Below, one piece after another: positions 42,684 through 57,600 of a DNA stretch of 64,000 bases. The stretch is from Glossina fuscipes (lineage: Eukaryota; Arthropoda; Insecta; Diptera; Glossinidae): the NCBI RefSeq assembly GCF_014805625.2, contig NW_023998414.1:20228021-20292020 (forward strand), in the 5' to 3' direction. The number at the start of each line of letters is the position of its first letter. Positions within the stretch are counted from its first letter, which is position 1. The notes beneath the pieces are model-generated. The model did no database searches. It had not been told where the DNA came from and worked only from the letters and a program-made list of their open reading frames with translations. Both the position numbers and the translations under genes were made by a program.

Positions 42684-45600
42684 TAATAATAACAAAAATG
42701 AAGAGTTACAAAAAAATTGAAGTAACGTCGAGAGGCAAGCATATTATGCTATAAGTCCTTTAAGACGAGCAAAATATTCTTTGGTAGTAGCATTTAAGTG
42801 TAATAAATTAAATTATAAACGCCAGCAGTGAAACACACTTCATATGAACTTACGATATTTACATCAGAATTTCCGGTTTGATGTGATAGCTGTTGTCGGC
42901 CATTGTTTTGAGTTTGCATGTCGTTCACTTTAACTGTGTTGGCATCTGTTGTTGTTGTTGTTGTTCCTGCTATTTTCACGTCGGCTTTGTCAGCCGCACG
43001 GTTTCCATCATTTTCTACTTTTACGGCTTGATTCTAAACAAAAAAGTATAAAGTATGAAGAGAAAAACATGTATTATTAACGATATATAAAAAATAAAAA
43101 GGAAATTAATGCAAGAAAGCAATCAATATTTCATTGCACTCATTATATCAGTAAGTTGAACAAGAATAGAACAAGTATTACTAAAACGCCATAGGAGGGA
43201 AACACGTTTTCTGCAATAGGATAACAATATTATTATGTAACGATTTGCTAATCAAATTTTTAGCAAATATATATGATAGTTGTTTTGTGTTTAATAAGAT
43301 TTTTTAAACGAAAAACAAACCTCTTTATATATCTACTACAAGTGGTTCTATTAAATATTTCATATCTTCGTAACGCGCTTAGAAACATGGATTGGAGATT
43401 GCATGAAATACTTATGCGCACACGGTCTTGATCAGTGCGAACAGCGAAAGAGAAATATTTGTATATATTCTTGATTAAAGTGAGGTGTGAGAGATCGCAT
43501 CGGCCACGTGTGCGCTTGTTGAAACTGCTATTAAGATCTCGAAATGTCGATCGGAAAAACTGAAAAGGTAATCTCAGATTTGAAAACATAAAAGTTTTCT
43601 AAATTTCTCTTTCCGCTTACTACAAACGGAAATATTCATTGTATTCATTGTTACGCGTTGATTTTACATTAGCCTATCCAAAATCTAAAGATTGAGCGGG
43701 AAAAATGATCTAATTCCTCTACAGTCATATCCACAAAAGGCACCCAACTGTAACTTATGTAATGCTTAGCAGATGCTAATCCAGCATTTGACACAATATT
43801 TGTGAAGATTATCTGAAAATTCACGGCGAAAATGCTCAACAACAAAACACTTTCACCCTTCACTACTAAAGAGCACTATATAGAGGCACTAAATGATCTC
43901 TTCCACCTATTTGTAAAACACAGAAATTCAAAAACTTGTCTGATTTCGGAATACATACATATTAGATAGCCAGCTGGAACACCGCTTATAAGATCTTAGT
44001 TGAAGTTGAAAACTGCAAATTAAAGACGAAATTTTGCTTCATATCAAAGCATAACTCATTACTAACTATAATGAATTACGTATCGAATATTGCTGATACG
44101 CATGTATATGCATATGTGCATATTGATCCATAGACTCTATATATACATATATAACTTTCTATACCTAATGCTATAAGCAAAAAGGTATCGCCTTTTTCTC
44201 GCTTCGATAAAAGTCCGTCAAGCCGAACTCCTCTCCTGCTTCCTATGTTCTTATTTAATTAGGTTCCAACGCACATTACAAAGAAACAAGAAAGCAAGTA
44301 AAAAGCCGATAATAGGCCACGGCCTATCACACCCTATACCATTCCAAAATTTTTAATATATTGGCTTTTGAAAGTAAAGGGCGTTATATGGTACGCGGTT
44401 GAAAAAGTAGTCCGATCGGAACCATTTTTAATGGCGTTCGTCCTTGGGGCAAAACACGTGAGTGTACTAAATATCATAAAAATATCTCAAAAATTACGGC
44501 CTGTTGGTTAAACACAATAAACCAAGATGGACAGACAGACAGACAATCAAGATTGGTATATTAAAAGGCGTACACCCCTAGGTGTATGATATAACACCGT
44601 TTTTGCGGCAAAGGTCAGCAGAAATTTTAAAATTGCAATTTCATGATTACAAGTTAAAAATTGAATTTCAAAAGTGACGCACTCGCTGATCTAAAGGTGG
44701 AAAATAAAACTCAGAAGTCTTGACGTCTATGCGCAAATTTGCCTCGAAACAATCGATTAGTTATTGTTGGAAGTTAATCCCCCATCTTGTATTCATACAA
44801 TAAGGGTGACAACAGACTAAAGTCTTGATTTGATCGACATCGCTAGCGCTTGATCGATAAAAAATCCGAAAGGGCATCTTTAAGATGAAAATAAAATTTG
44901 GGCTTAACGAGCACTAGCTCTAATTGAATTTAAGCCCAAGCTACAGTTGAACTGTCGACGAGGATAGGAATATAATGATTGCACGCCTCGCCGATCGAGA
45001 CTTGCCGTGTTCTTAATCAGTTTGTGCCATTCGTACCTTATCAATATAATTAAAGAACCTGAAGACGAATGGCAAAGCTGGGCGACAACGACATTCCAGT
45101 AAGGCGCTGTAAGTCGTGTATGACACTACTCATTGAATCAATACTCAGTGCATCATATTCGAAGATACACGCTTGTGGCTCGATGGCTTTATGAATGGGT
45201 AAAATTTTGTTTCTTACATCAAGTGCAATTGGTCAATTTAATATAATGTAACGCTGGGCTGTACTTTGTGGATCCCTTTGGACCTAGTGCATCGGCATAT
45301 TAAGTTTCGGGGAATGTATGCAACAACACCCAGAGGAAATTGAAATAAAACTGCGCTCAGAGAATGATTCTGATCAATTTGGGGAATTCGAAAATGATTC
45401 TGAATCGGCGAACGTCCCTCAGTTTACCTATCTATCTGATTTCTCGAAATACATAACATATTTTGATCCAAGTATGAACGCTCCTGAAATTGAATTGGAT
45501 TGAACCAATAGTTGCTTAAAAAAGAAACGAAGGTAAGATTCAATGGAACGTCGAATATTTCGGCACAAATATTCGGTCTACATTTAACAGTATTTAAAAC

Positions 45601-48600
45601 ATGGTTGTTACAAAACTTAATAATCAAACACTTTAGGGGATTATTTTTGCAAAAATTGTTTGTGTGAGTATTCAAGTCAAGCAGTTCGGGAATGTATCGA
45701 AGTTTTGAAGCTTCATGTAAACTAGGCAAAGTACGTTACATGCTCCTCGTGTGAAGCAATTACGAAGACATACCTTCACGAACTTGTACTCTTGTACTGC
45801 CAGCACCAGCAGAGTTGTAAAGATATACATAATTCTTACTGCGGAACATGGTAATGGTTGTGTTATCACTTATGGTAATATTATCAATCTTTAGATGAGC
45901 ACCCTTGTTCGCGGTTTTAGCAGCCTCTGCCCCTTTGTAAGCACGGCAGTCTGTGTTCCTTATTGAATTCCCTTAGAATCTTCCTTACATCTGCTGTAGA
46001 AGGTTGGTTTTGGTCTAGAATTTAGGATTTCATTTATCTACTTATTGATGCTTATGTGACCCCGAAGCCATCAAGACCTATTATAATAGATTACAATGTC
46101 CGCACTGCCGCTACTTGCACAGTTTCACAGTACAATGTGCTCTAATTTCTTTCCTTGACCATTAAATTTTTCCTTATACTTTCCCATTAATGTGCTAATG
46201 TGTTCCCCTTTAGCTGTGTCGTGAGTCCGGGACATCTGCTGTCTGTTTTTGAAACCTTCAAGTTGGGAATTGTTTTGGAAAACTGAAAATAACGAGAGAG
46301 AGAGAGAGATAGGGAGAGGAGGAGGAGGAAGAGGAGCAGGAGAAACAATGCCGCGCTCCCAGCGTCCGATGTCGGATCGATTTGACTATGTCCGTTTAAT
46401 GGTTATACGAAAATTGAAAAACACATATAAAAGTCGGCGTATGAGCTTTTAGTAATAGAATTTAAAATTGGTCTTAATCCACCTGCCTGGAGCCAAGATT
46501 CCGAAAGCTACAATCAGAAAGGAACACTTTAGTTTTTACATATTTCCTTATGATAACCGCAATGAGGTCAATGGGAGACGAACTTTTTCACTTGTTATAT
46601 ATGTATATATATCTGTGTAAATATTTTATGTATTTATGGTGTTAGCCAAAAAGGTTCATAGTTACATATGAATAGTAGTAGTAGTAGTAGTAGTAGTAGC
46701 AGTAGTAGTAGTAGTAGCAGTAGTAGTAGTGGTAGTCTTTGTTTGGCTGTAAAGTGGAAAGATCCGTAATGAAGGGCAAGACAACCACAAATAGGTTGTT
46801 TCAACCGTTGATATATTTATTAAATTTTTTTTTTTTTTTTAATAATTGTCTAGTCTCGAGCTTATGATTCCCCCCATTTGGTGGACAATACAAGAAATTT
46901 GCACTAAATCTGTCGCAACAGATTACACTACAGTAATAAGTTGACCTATCGTTGCTATTATATAATTAAGACTGACAGTGCCGGATGGAAATCTCAGCGA
47001 TCGATTATATGCGATGTATGCGATGTTATAATGCGATATATGCCACGTCAAAGGTGATTATTCAAAGTATGATTGAAGTGAGGAAATACCTTAATTTGAT
47101 TCCGGGGTAAGTAAGTGTGAGAAGTGCAAGAGATATTGTGTACGATAGACTCTGACTATTGATGAATTGGTCAAGAGTGGAAAAGAGCGATACAAAGTTT
47201 CATGGGCGAACGCTCAGCTCAAGCTCAGCTTGCGCTCAAGTTCAACTCATAGCCAGATCTCAGTTATCCCTTACCTCGTGGCCCTTTAAGGGGATGACAG
47301 CACATGATTATGATTATGAAAGACACCGCGGAGTTAACGCTTACGAAACATGTCCATTATGTAATGATTTGAAATTTGAAATCTAAAATGAGAAGCATGC
47401 GTCGTCGTGCATAAGGCAAATACAAAATACAGTTTTGTTACTTGATTTCTCTCTTTACAGATACCTTTTGAAGGCGAATGTATTGAATAGATCGCAATCG
47501 CAGTAAAACGAGTTTAATTTGTTACTTACACAGAGATGATCGTGTTGATGATGCGAACAACATGTTTTGACTTTTGTTTTATTTTTATTATGAGCAATAT
47601 TTTTAGTTTTTCTAGCGTTGATAGCATGATTTTCGTGAGCCATGCAAGTGCATTGTGCGTGTGCATGCGTAGAACTTGCTGCTGGTGATGGCAATTGATG
47701 TTGTGGCGATGAGCTTGTCGATGATGAAGATAATATTTGATTACGTCGCGGGCGACGTATACGCACCGGTGAGCGAGCGTGCAAAAACGAATTTGAAAAA
47801 CGACGACGTGAATGTCGAACTATAGAAACCCAATCAATCATAGCGATATGTCAAATCAGATCAAATTGTCGATCAAATATTCAAGCAAACTATTTGCATC
47901 GCATTTAATATATTTGTGTTGTGTGAAGAGAATTGATTGCCGTGCAAATTAAATATTTAATAGCAACAATTCTTACAGAATAATAAACTTTTTTTATTCA
48001 TATTTATTCGGGAAAGAATAACAAAAAAAAATTGAAGCTCTATATATATATATAATCTACGCACGCAGGTAGTATATGATTCATTTGATTGTTTTCATTC
48101 ATTCATTCTGCTTGTGCTTGTGCTTGTGTTGCTTTGTGTAAACAATTTGTTTTTTTTTTTTCTTTTTTTTTTTGATAAAGTAAAGATAAGAATGATGAAA
48201 CTTGTAAATTTATATCGCACTAGCATTCATATACCACACACACACACACATCTCGCATCTCGCACCTAACACCTTACGCGTTAAGTGAACAATGAGAAAG
48301 CCACTAAGGCATGAAAGGTTAAATGGAAAATATCGCGAAACTCATATCGAAAATTTTGTTTATTTTTCCTTTTAGTTTTTTTTTTACAAAATAATCATCT
48401 TATGTTCGGATGCATATTGCTTACGCCGTGCCGTGTATTTCAATTTTCAGACATATACGGAACACAACAAATTTTCGACTGAAAATGAAGAAAATAAAAA
48501 TTTTCCCTCCTACGAGAAAAATTTAGTTTAGGTTTTTTTTCTTTTTTTGGCTTTTTTCATTCCATGAATCGAGGAGGAACGCGTACAGTTGTACATACGA

Positions 48601-51600
48601 ATTTTAAACATATGCACGCACATACACGCACACATACATACAGTTCGTTCCGTAATATATGAACAGATGGATTTCAAAGAAAATTCCAAAGATTTTTCAA
48701 TTCTGTTAAAGACAAACTGTTGGCGAGAGCAAGAGCGATAACAAGCCAGGCGCTTTAAATGTCACATTTATATGGAATGGACTGTAACTATGCACGTACG
48801 TAAATTAGTTTGTGCATAAAACTATGTGTACAAGAGATTATGTTTAACAATATATTCAGCGAACTCGTTTACATTTTATACTTATTAGCACATAAGAGAT
48901 GCTAATAACAATCATCATAAGTTGCCTTTTTATGTTTAAACGGGCCTACTACAAAACGTTACAGGCGTACTAACGTTGTCGATCGGTTTGTAACATAACA
49001 GCATAAACGTCAAGATAAGATATACCGATGCTTCCCTAACGAAATTCATATTCAATCGTCATTGACTTCTTCCATCGGCAATTCTTTCTCTTCGCAGAAA
49101 CTATGCCATGCTATTGCAGGCTATTCTTTTGTAATCGAATATGAAAGTAGTAAAGTAAAGAAACATTTCACAATTAAAAGTGAACTTCCTTCAGGGAGAT
49201 GCTGTAAGTTATTTCATCGGTATATGATTTTCGTCCTTACGGTGCGCGAATCTTTCGACTTGGCTTTCTTAAATTGAAATAGATAACGCAAGTCCCATGA
49301 CAAGTTAACTCATCGCCGGTCAGCAATGTGCGGAAAAAACCACCCTTTTTACACGAATTGTTTTGTCTTAACTCGATTTTTCAATATTCAATGAATTTTG
49401 TTTATGAATTTTCTCATTCTCACTCCTCGATATAAGTGCATACGATACGGGATTCCCCGAATTATGCACAGAGTACAGGTGTAATGCGTTTTTCAAAGTA
49501 TAATTTTTTTTTTTTTACAATATATTTAACGAACTAAAATGGAAATAAATCCTCCTCAAGTGAACTCTAATAAGAATTTTTTCGATACTGTTGATATTGT
49601 ACTTTTCAGTTGCTTTTTTTAGCTTTGGAACCGATCTGCTATTTTTCCATGTAAGCAATATCTTTTTTTACACGAATTCTTTGGGAACGAATTTATCGTG
49701 TAAAAAGAGAATTAAGTGTACGAACACTCCTAGGAATGTAAACAATGACAACAACTCCATCTGATATTCTTACTTAGCGCGATATTGTCTCAGCCAGAAA
49801 ATGAAACCATAGGCTCGTGAAATTTCACGGCATAATATAAAAAAGTTAACAGAGTCCCTAAGGTACAAGGCAATAGCAATCTCAAAAGGGGAGTATTATT
49901 TACATCAAGGTGAATATTATTAAATCAATAAATTCTACTCTCTACTCAATGCCTTCGTCCATCCATATATGTGTAACAAGAAATTAGTTACATTTCCCAT
50001 ATTTACCTTTGATGATAACAATCCGAAAAACAAATCACAAAACGAAAAAAGAATTTTTTTTTTTTTTTTTGATATTAATATAGAATATTGGTATGGAATG
50101 AAGTCGACTAAGAATTCAGGGACAGAGTGGTATCGGTCACCACAAGAACCGAATAATTTATCTCAAGTTAAATGCAGCTTTCTTACTTAATGTAAACACA
50201 TACATACACACACATACCGTCAACGCATTTATAGTCATTCCGGCAACTAATAGAGTGTATATATGACTGAGTCGATGTCACCATTTACCATACGTTGTCT
50301 AATTTTTTTGTTTTCTTACTAACAAATGTTCTCAACTGCTGTACAACATTCATCTCAAGGCTAATTATCAGGCATGCCCTCGTACTTCTCATATCCATTG
50401 CAAATTTTTTATTGCATATGACTAAGTATTTCTATATACTTAACCATTATCAAGAGCCGCCGAATCGAACCAGCTTAATCTAACTATATATTTTTGTATT
50501 GGATTCATGATAACGCTTTTCAAACCATCGCCTCCAATATTAAATTGAAATCAAAAAAATTTTTTTTTATTCTTGTCGATTACAGTCGAATATGTTATAT
50601 ACACTTGCTATCTTTAATAAATAAATACATTATAGGCGGATAAAGCCCATCATTAAATACGCTGCACCACTTCGTCTAGTGAAACGTTTCATTCACTTTC
50701 CTGATGAAATAACAAAAAAAAAATTCATGCATTTCTGACCGTCTTAATCCGAAATTTCCCAAAATAGTCCTATACGTATTTTTGTCGAAAAGTGTTGAAA
50801 TTTTAACTTTACTGCCATGTAAAGATTTATTTTTGATATGGAATTGCATCCAAGAAATACAACTCCGTGGGCCAAACGGTCTGGGGTTAATTTTTATGCC
50901 AAAATACTCTCATAGAATAATTTCCATCATAAATTATTAAAAATTAGACCTTTTTGCAATTAGGCAGTATATGACATGGCTCAAAAGTGATTCCATCTAA
51001 CCCAAAATTTCACATCAGTTCTGTAGTAATGTCTAAAATACTATAAAGCATTGTTTTTTTTTTTTTTTGCATATAATGACTTTTTCAAAATAACTAATGA
51101 TAAGCACAGTGGTCGTAGAAGTATTCCGATCCAAGTCATTTTAAACAGCGTTCATACCAATCGAAAACACGTCAGTCTACCAAATATTGTCAAAATATAT
51201 CAAAAATCGCGAACTGCACGTGCATGTGTGATCGTCCCTTCACGGTGGTCTGATCAAGGTAAAAAACTGGCTAATCGATTACAAAATTGATAAAATTGAA
51301 AGTAGAAGTCTACCCTCGCACATCGACTATTGACTTTTCTGATATTATCATGTGTTCTTTTCAAGCATACTATTCCTAGCATCTTACTTTTCCTTTTTAT
51401 AAAGCAAAGTTATCTTTCAATTTCTGCGCCGCGAGTTTAGCCGTTATATTAGCAGAGTTACATGGTAGCATCATTTAATGTAAACATTATTGCTGTGAAA
51501 CACTCGTATGCCGGCTACTCGGAATGGCCAGAGGCGCGAAAATTGAGATAGAATGTTGGAATTTGGGACATGAACCAACTAACAGGCGACTGTTTAAAAA

Positions 51601-54600
51601 TATTCTTGCACTTTCTATACCCACTATCGAATCGTTGGGATATAACTAGACTTACTCTTACCTTATCACAACGAGAATCCGTCCGTGTCGATAGGCTTAA
51701 AGTAGGAAAGCTAACATCCTATTACGTAGTTATTATCGTATGAAATATCAAAAACTTCAAATGCAAGCGCCCAGAATGGACAATGGAACAGCTTTTATAA
51801 AAATATTTATCAGAAGCATCCAAGAAAACTTGTAATTACCCAAACAAAATGCACTATTATTTATATGCTGCTTGAAAGACATAGGCATCGAAGCGAATGC
51901 TTCATGTCGAGTTATTATAATTTGTTTCGTTCAATTAAATTATCTCTTTATGGGCGAGTTGGAAAACTCATATTCTATTAAACATCTGCTTCACGTTTTT
52001 CTCATAACCCTATCGATGTCTGGCATTTAGATATTTATTAATTTTAAGTAAATAATTTATACTATTTCAAGGTCTCACGTTTATTTTGTATACATTTGTA
52101 TACATTTTTGAAATAATTTTCAACCTCATTGACTTTCTTTTGCTTTTACATTGGAAATTTTATTTTCTTTCGCTGTTATGAAATATGATAGACTGGCATA
52201 TACTTACATCAGCAATTTTGACGGTATGACCGTCTTGCTCCCATTTGCTGGCAATTTGCAGTGTTTCCACAGTTTTTTGTTGTGTAGTCTTAGAATCATC
52301 TAAAAGAGTTAGTTCATAGAATTCTTGTATATCTAGAAATAAAAAAAAAATAAATAAATAAATAAAATAAAAAAATAGGCAAAAGCAAAACTAATATTAT
52401 TAGAGAACATTAATCTTAAATCTGTTTGCTCCTATTAATATAAGAATACAAGACTTGAAACAGTTTTCTTTTAACATTGCATATTCTTTTGCTTTATTTT
52501 CAAAATTCGGATATCTTCGTCGTTTTTTTACAAGTCATAAAATATAAGTATTGTTAAATATAAAGTTCAATCGTCAAATAATTTATGCGGTCGCCGCTTT
52601 CATGAGACGGTATTCAGTGCAGGAAAAGGATTCTGTTTAGATACGACTAACTTGTTGTGACTGTGCGATATGTAACCTTTAATTTTACCCTCAAAGATTA
52701 AATTGGCGATAATGCAATGCGTCTCATCGATGGTCATATCCTTCTCGCCAACAAATCGTAAAGCCGAACGAAAAGCATTTAAATCCAATTGATGGGTTTG
52801 CTTAATCAAATACACCCTTTTAAAGAGATTACGGTACACAATGAATTTCAATTTTTCCACTAACAAGTATATGCCACATTTAATAAAGAAGTATTCGTGA
52901 CGCTGTATAACATCATCGAATTTCCGTACATTGCCCTCTTTTAATGCTTCACTCAATTCATGAAATTGCAGGATATCGTAGCATTCTAAGATATACTTTT
53001 TTGGCATGTAACCAAGTAACATTTTAACTGGCACCAGGTAGATAAGAATGAGACGTTTATTATGAGGAAAATTTTTTGGGCAATATTTTAAGGCAAACGA
53101 TAGAAAATCATCGGCACTTTTATAATCTGAATCGAACATGGCTTTGCGACCGACAAAATATTTATAAGTAATTTGTTCTGGCAACGGAAATGTATCCTTA
53201 AAAGCACTGCTATCAATTGCACGTATTAAGGGTTTACATAAATGCAACTTATTTATACGAAAGTAGACCTTAAACAGTTGATTAACTAAATTTAACATTC
53301 CTAAGCGTTTGGTTTCGCTGTCCGAAGATCTGAAAATATATGCGAATATATTTGACGAATCTTGGAAAATGTACATAGATTTTTTACCGATTATCTGCCG
53401 CACATACACGAAAACAACTCATTAAACAATCGGCTGCCCTTTCAAGTATTTCGCCCGGTTTCGAGCCACTACCCAGCTCCTCGCATTTCTGTGCTAAAAT
53501 TCGCAAGTCCAAGCACACCGTATACATAATAGGTAGGCACCAATTTTCCTCTTTCAATTGTTGCAACATTTTCACAACCGACTGCACACATTGTGATTGA
53601 TGACGATAGGCCAACGGAAAATCACGGGCTAAAATATTGAAAAGAAAAATTAAACAACAACATTCGCTCCATCAAGGGCAAAATATATGCGCTTACGTTC
53701 CAAACTTAAATAATACAACACTTTTATATGAGCACAAACTATTTCATCGATAGGTGCTTCCAATATGCGACTAACTGCATTTTCCGGCATCTCCACGTAT
53801 AAATTGCGGTTCATGATATGTTTATCTTTCAACGAAACGAAAGAAGCCAAATTTACGCCATCATTAACTGCCCAAGCACGAGCGACTCCACTTAAAAAGT
53901 TATTAAGTGTACCAAACATTTTTTTATTCTAATTATTTTTTAACTTCCTTAAAAGATTTTTCACTTCATAAAAAAATTGTTTTCAACAAATATAAATAAC
54001 TAATGACAGCGAAACTTCATCCCTTTGCTATTAACGCACTCACACATGTCATACATAAAAAAAAAAAAAAATGTTACCATATTTACACAATAAGATTATA
54101 GTATTGCCATAGTTAACTGCGTACGCAATATTCAAGCGTGACAAGAAACTTTTAAACTTTTAAAATCATTAATTTCGACAATCGAGTACCTTACAACGCT
54201 TCCTTATATATTGGGAAAGAGAGAAACTATGTTGGAATTGCCATCTCATTTGTAACACTTACAAACTCTCTCTCAACATGAATACATTTTTTTTTGAGAT
54301 TTTTTGACCGAATTTGACAAACTGACGTGTTCCGGTGCAAAGACGAAAAGCGGATTGAGTCAGACCATTTTTGCACCAACCCAACATTTAACGCCTTATA
54401 TGAATCCTACACAAGTTTACGTCCGAAAAATAAGCCTTTACATGGGACAAAGCCTTAGTTTATAATATTTCACAATAAGAATAATCCCACAGTTGTTTGT
54501 AGGTTTGACAACAGAATCAACTGGACCAAATTTTAATTGTGTAGGTATATCTTTTGTAATGCATGAGTTCTGACAAATAATAAGCCTTTATGACGAGAAT

Positions 54601-57600
54601 ACCTATTGTTTAATATCTTATGATTAAACTCGGCCCATAATAGTTATTTGACATAGAGATTAACTGAGTATAGGTCTACGTAGATCTACATTCCTTGTCC
54701 GCGGTATAATTTCCACATTAGTGGTACCTAAATCGACCTAGGCATGTAAGTTTGACCTTCTATGTAATGGAAGCTATCGACTTCAACAGAAACATTGGAA
54801 GCTCTTGCACGCAAGTTGGTATTGAAATTGGCCCAAATCGGACGAAGGACAGGTCCACAGCACCACGTAAACTGAGAATATCTTTGTTTTTCAAAAGGAA
54901 CAACAAATTTTTTTTTTTTTTGCCCATTACTCATAAACTATAGCTGATAAATGTATAGAAATTTGAACGATTTTCTTGCTTGCATCAATTCTGTATAGAA
55001 TCGTGTTTACATCGCGAACTCAATTTACAGTACAAAATAATATTCTATGGACTGTCAACTACTGCAAACGCCGCAGTGTCGCTTGATAGAGTTAGTATTG
55101 CCAGAGCTACGAGACTCTAAATGGCTAGAAACGGGGCGGACTTTTTACATCCTGCTTGCTTGCTTGCGTGCATGAACTGTCAAAAAAGAATTGATTGTAG
55201 GCGGTTATATGTAGCTAAATATACAGTTTGTTTTCGTCATCGCGTCGAAGTGAATTTTTGGCAAGCACTTTTGAAATATCCGCTCGCTCCACGTATTTAT
55301 GAGGGCAAAATAAAATCATATGATTAGTATTTTAGGCTTTAAAGTGATTATTTGCATTTTGATTAAAAAAATGAAACTAAAGCACATGGCTACCTATTGC
55401 TAGTTGAGAAAAGAAATTTGTTCGCTTTGTTAATTGCATTATGCTTCAAAAAATCACTTTTCAAGGAAATCTTTCGCTTCATTGATTTTGCGCTTTATTA
55501 GTTTGTTTATGTAAACAAATCGTAATCGTTCGGGTCGATTATTCAAACTAACTGTATGATTTTGCTTCAGTAAAACAAGCCAGCAAGCAAGCAAGCTATG
55601 TATTCCAATCATTTTGTGCACGGTGTCGTCCATGAAGGAAAAAGCGAAAGGTAGTCATTGTATTGAGCACTTTAGTGTCGCATAGCTGACAATGGACAAT
55701 ATTGATGCTATCAAGCTGTATGTTTGCGGTAGACAACGCGTCATTGTGTTTAGCGTTTACAGCCATCTATTGTGAAAAAAGCACCACGAACTTTTTCTTT
55801 AATCTATTATATAACACTACATTTACATTGGAAATTTCTGTTGGCTACGGTTGATAGCAATTATTTTTACATCAAACTTTCGTTTAGATAGTCTTAAACA
55901 TTATTTGCGCCAAACTTTAGATAGACATTTGCCATTATTTTGACCTTGACAACAACGATATTTTAAAATTTTCTGTTTTCAAAGATTTTTGAATAATTGT
56001 GAAGCTACATGTCGTTGGACAATGCCTATTGTTATCTTCTATCTTGTTCTTGATTACCACGGTGCGTATGTATGAAGGGGACAGTCCTGTGCATGACTGT
56101 TAAAATATTAAAAATACACTTTTATTTAGAATTTATCTCAAGGCGTTTTATTTTAGTTAGGACTTCGGACAAGAATAGCTGGACATCGTTAAATTAGCTC
56201 AGAACTCGACAATTTTGATTTTTATTTATTTCTGAATATTACAACTGAGAGTGAAAATAATAAATACATAAAGAGACTTGTGTTCAATGGGTAGAGGAAT
56301 GGAATTGTGTGTAATGAATATTCAACTATTTTGAATAGTGTATGCTAATTAGGGACATAACAGAAACCTGTGTTGCACCTAATTTATCGTATTTTTTTTT
56401 TTTTTGTAGCACTCCTCAGTTTTTCAACTAATTCACCTTTATTTTGAAATTAAGCTGCGGGATTTATTTACGCTTTAATATATGCACAGAATTTAGACTT
56501 TTTTAGAAAATCTTAAAACATACAACAGATGGACATGGACAACTGGATCCGCAGTTCTCAGCATTACGGACGAAACAATAAAATAAAGAATTCATATTTT
56601 ACCCAACTATGTAGACTCAATACCCACTAGTTTTTCAACACGTAACTTTATTAAGGTTCGAACGAAGAACTACGTTTCAGTCAACACAGTAAATCATCTG
56701 CTCTTGATTAATCTGACTAGCAGCAACAGCAGAAGAAGAAGAAGAGCAAGAATGTTCATATAATTTTTCTAGTTTAATAGAATTAATCGAGACGGGGTCA
56801 TGTGCATTAGATATCATTTGTTGTATTAATTTTATGATAAGTACTTACCTAAAAGTGCTTGAAATAAACGAGATTTGAAAATTCGTATTACACGTTCAAT
56901 CGCTATCCTTAAAGCACGATCTTGAGGTTCCGATAGTCTTGAGTGATAATCCTCCAATAGTTCAAGGGCACGATGCGCTTCTGCGATTTAAAAAAGCAGG
57001 AGAAAGAAAAATTTTATTTAAGCGATTTGAACGATTTATAATTTTTATCATATATATACTTTTCTCCTCATTCATATCATCATATAATTCATTCTCACTA
57101 GCCTGGCCGAAAATTGTCGACCAGTAACCACGTTCCGTGCGATTTCTTGATTTCGAACTGTGTTGATTTATGGAATCAATTAATAGCTCGAAACGATTCA
57201 ATTCATAACCTAAATCATCCGAAAGTATGGGATCGCATTTGGGAGGAGAGTTTTCAAATTCTTCTTCGGATTTTTCAAAATAACCTGATTCAACATCAGG
57301 CGTGTGTATATGATGACGACGTCTATTATCGTAATCTAATAAATCATTGACTGAATAAAAGAATTCAGCATCGACCTTTGGAGTGCGACGAGGACTTTTA
57401 TCATACCGCTCAACTTGAAGTTGTTTCATATGGATGCCGTCATCCGTCATCATTAGTAAAGGCGTCTCATACGAACTCAGTTCACTTGTTAAATCGGAGC
57501 AACTAATTTTTATGTCATTACGTTTTTGTTGTGTTAAATGATTTTGAGAATTATTGATTTCCTTAGTTATGGTATTTTCTATGGATTCTTTTTTATTTAA

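Larger units (their letters stand above)
43034..47529. other. dlg1 intron, mostly unassigned
   Basis: Between the linker exon and the Cys/His-rich first exon. Holds one dispersed repeat copy (44.3 kb), a GA/GGA tract near 46,280-46,340 and an AGT array (46,675-46,735). A 61-codon acidic open frame (45,318-45,503, plus strand) is unrecognised. Confidence 0.4.

Noticed and set aside
45318..45503. 61-codon acidic plus-strand frame as a small gene
   Set aside because: Part of it resembles the GATTCTGAATCG block of the dispersed repeat; no splice, promoter or homology support.
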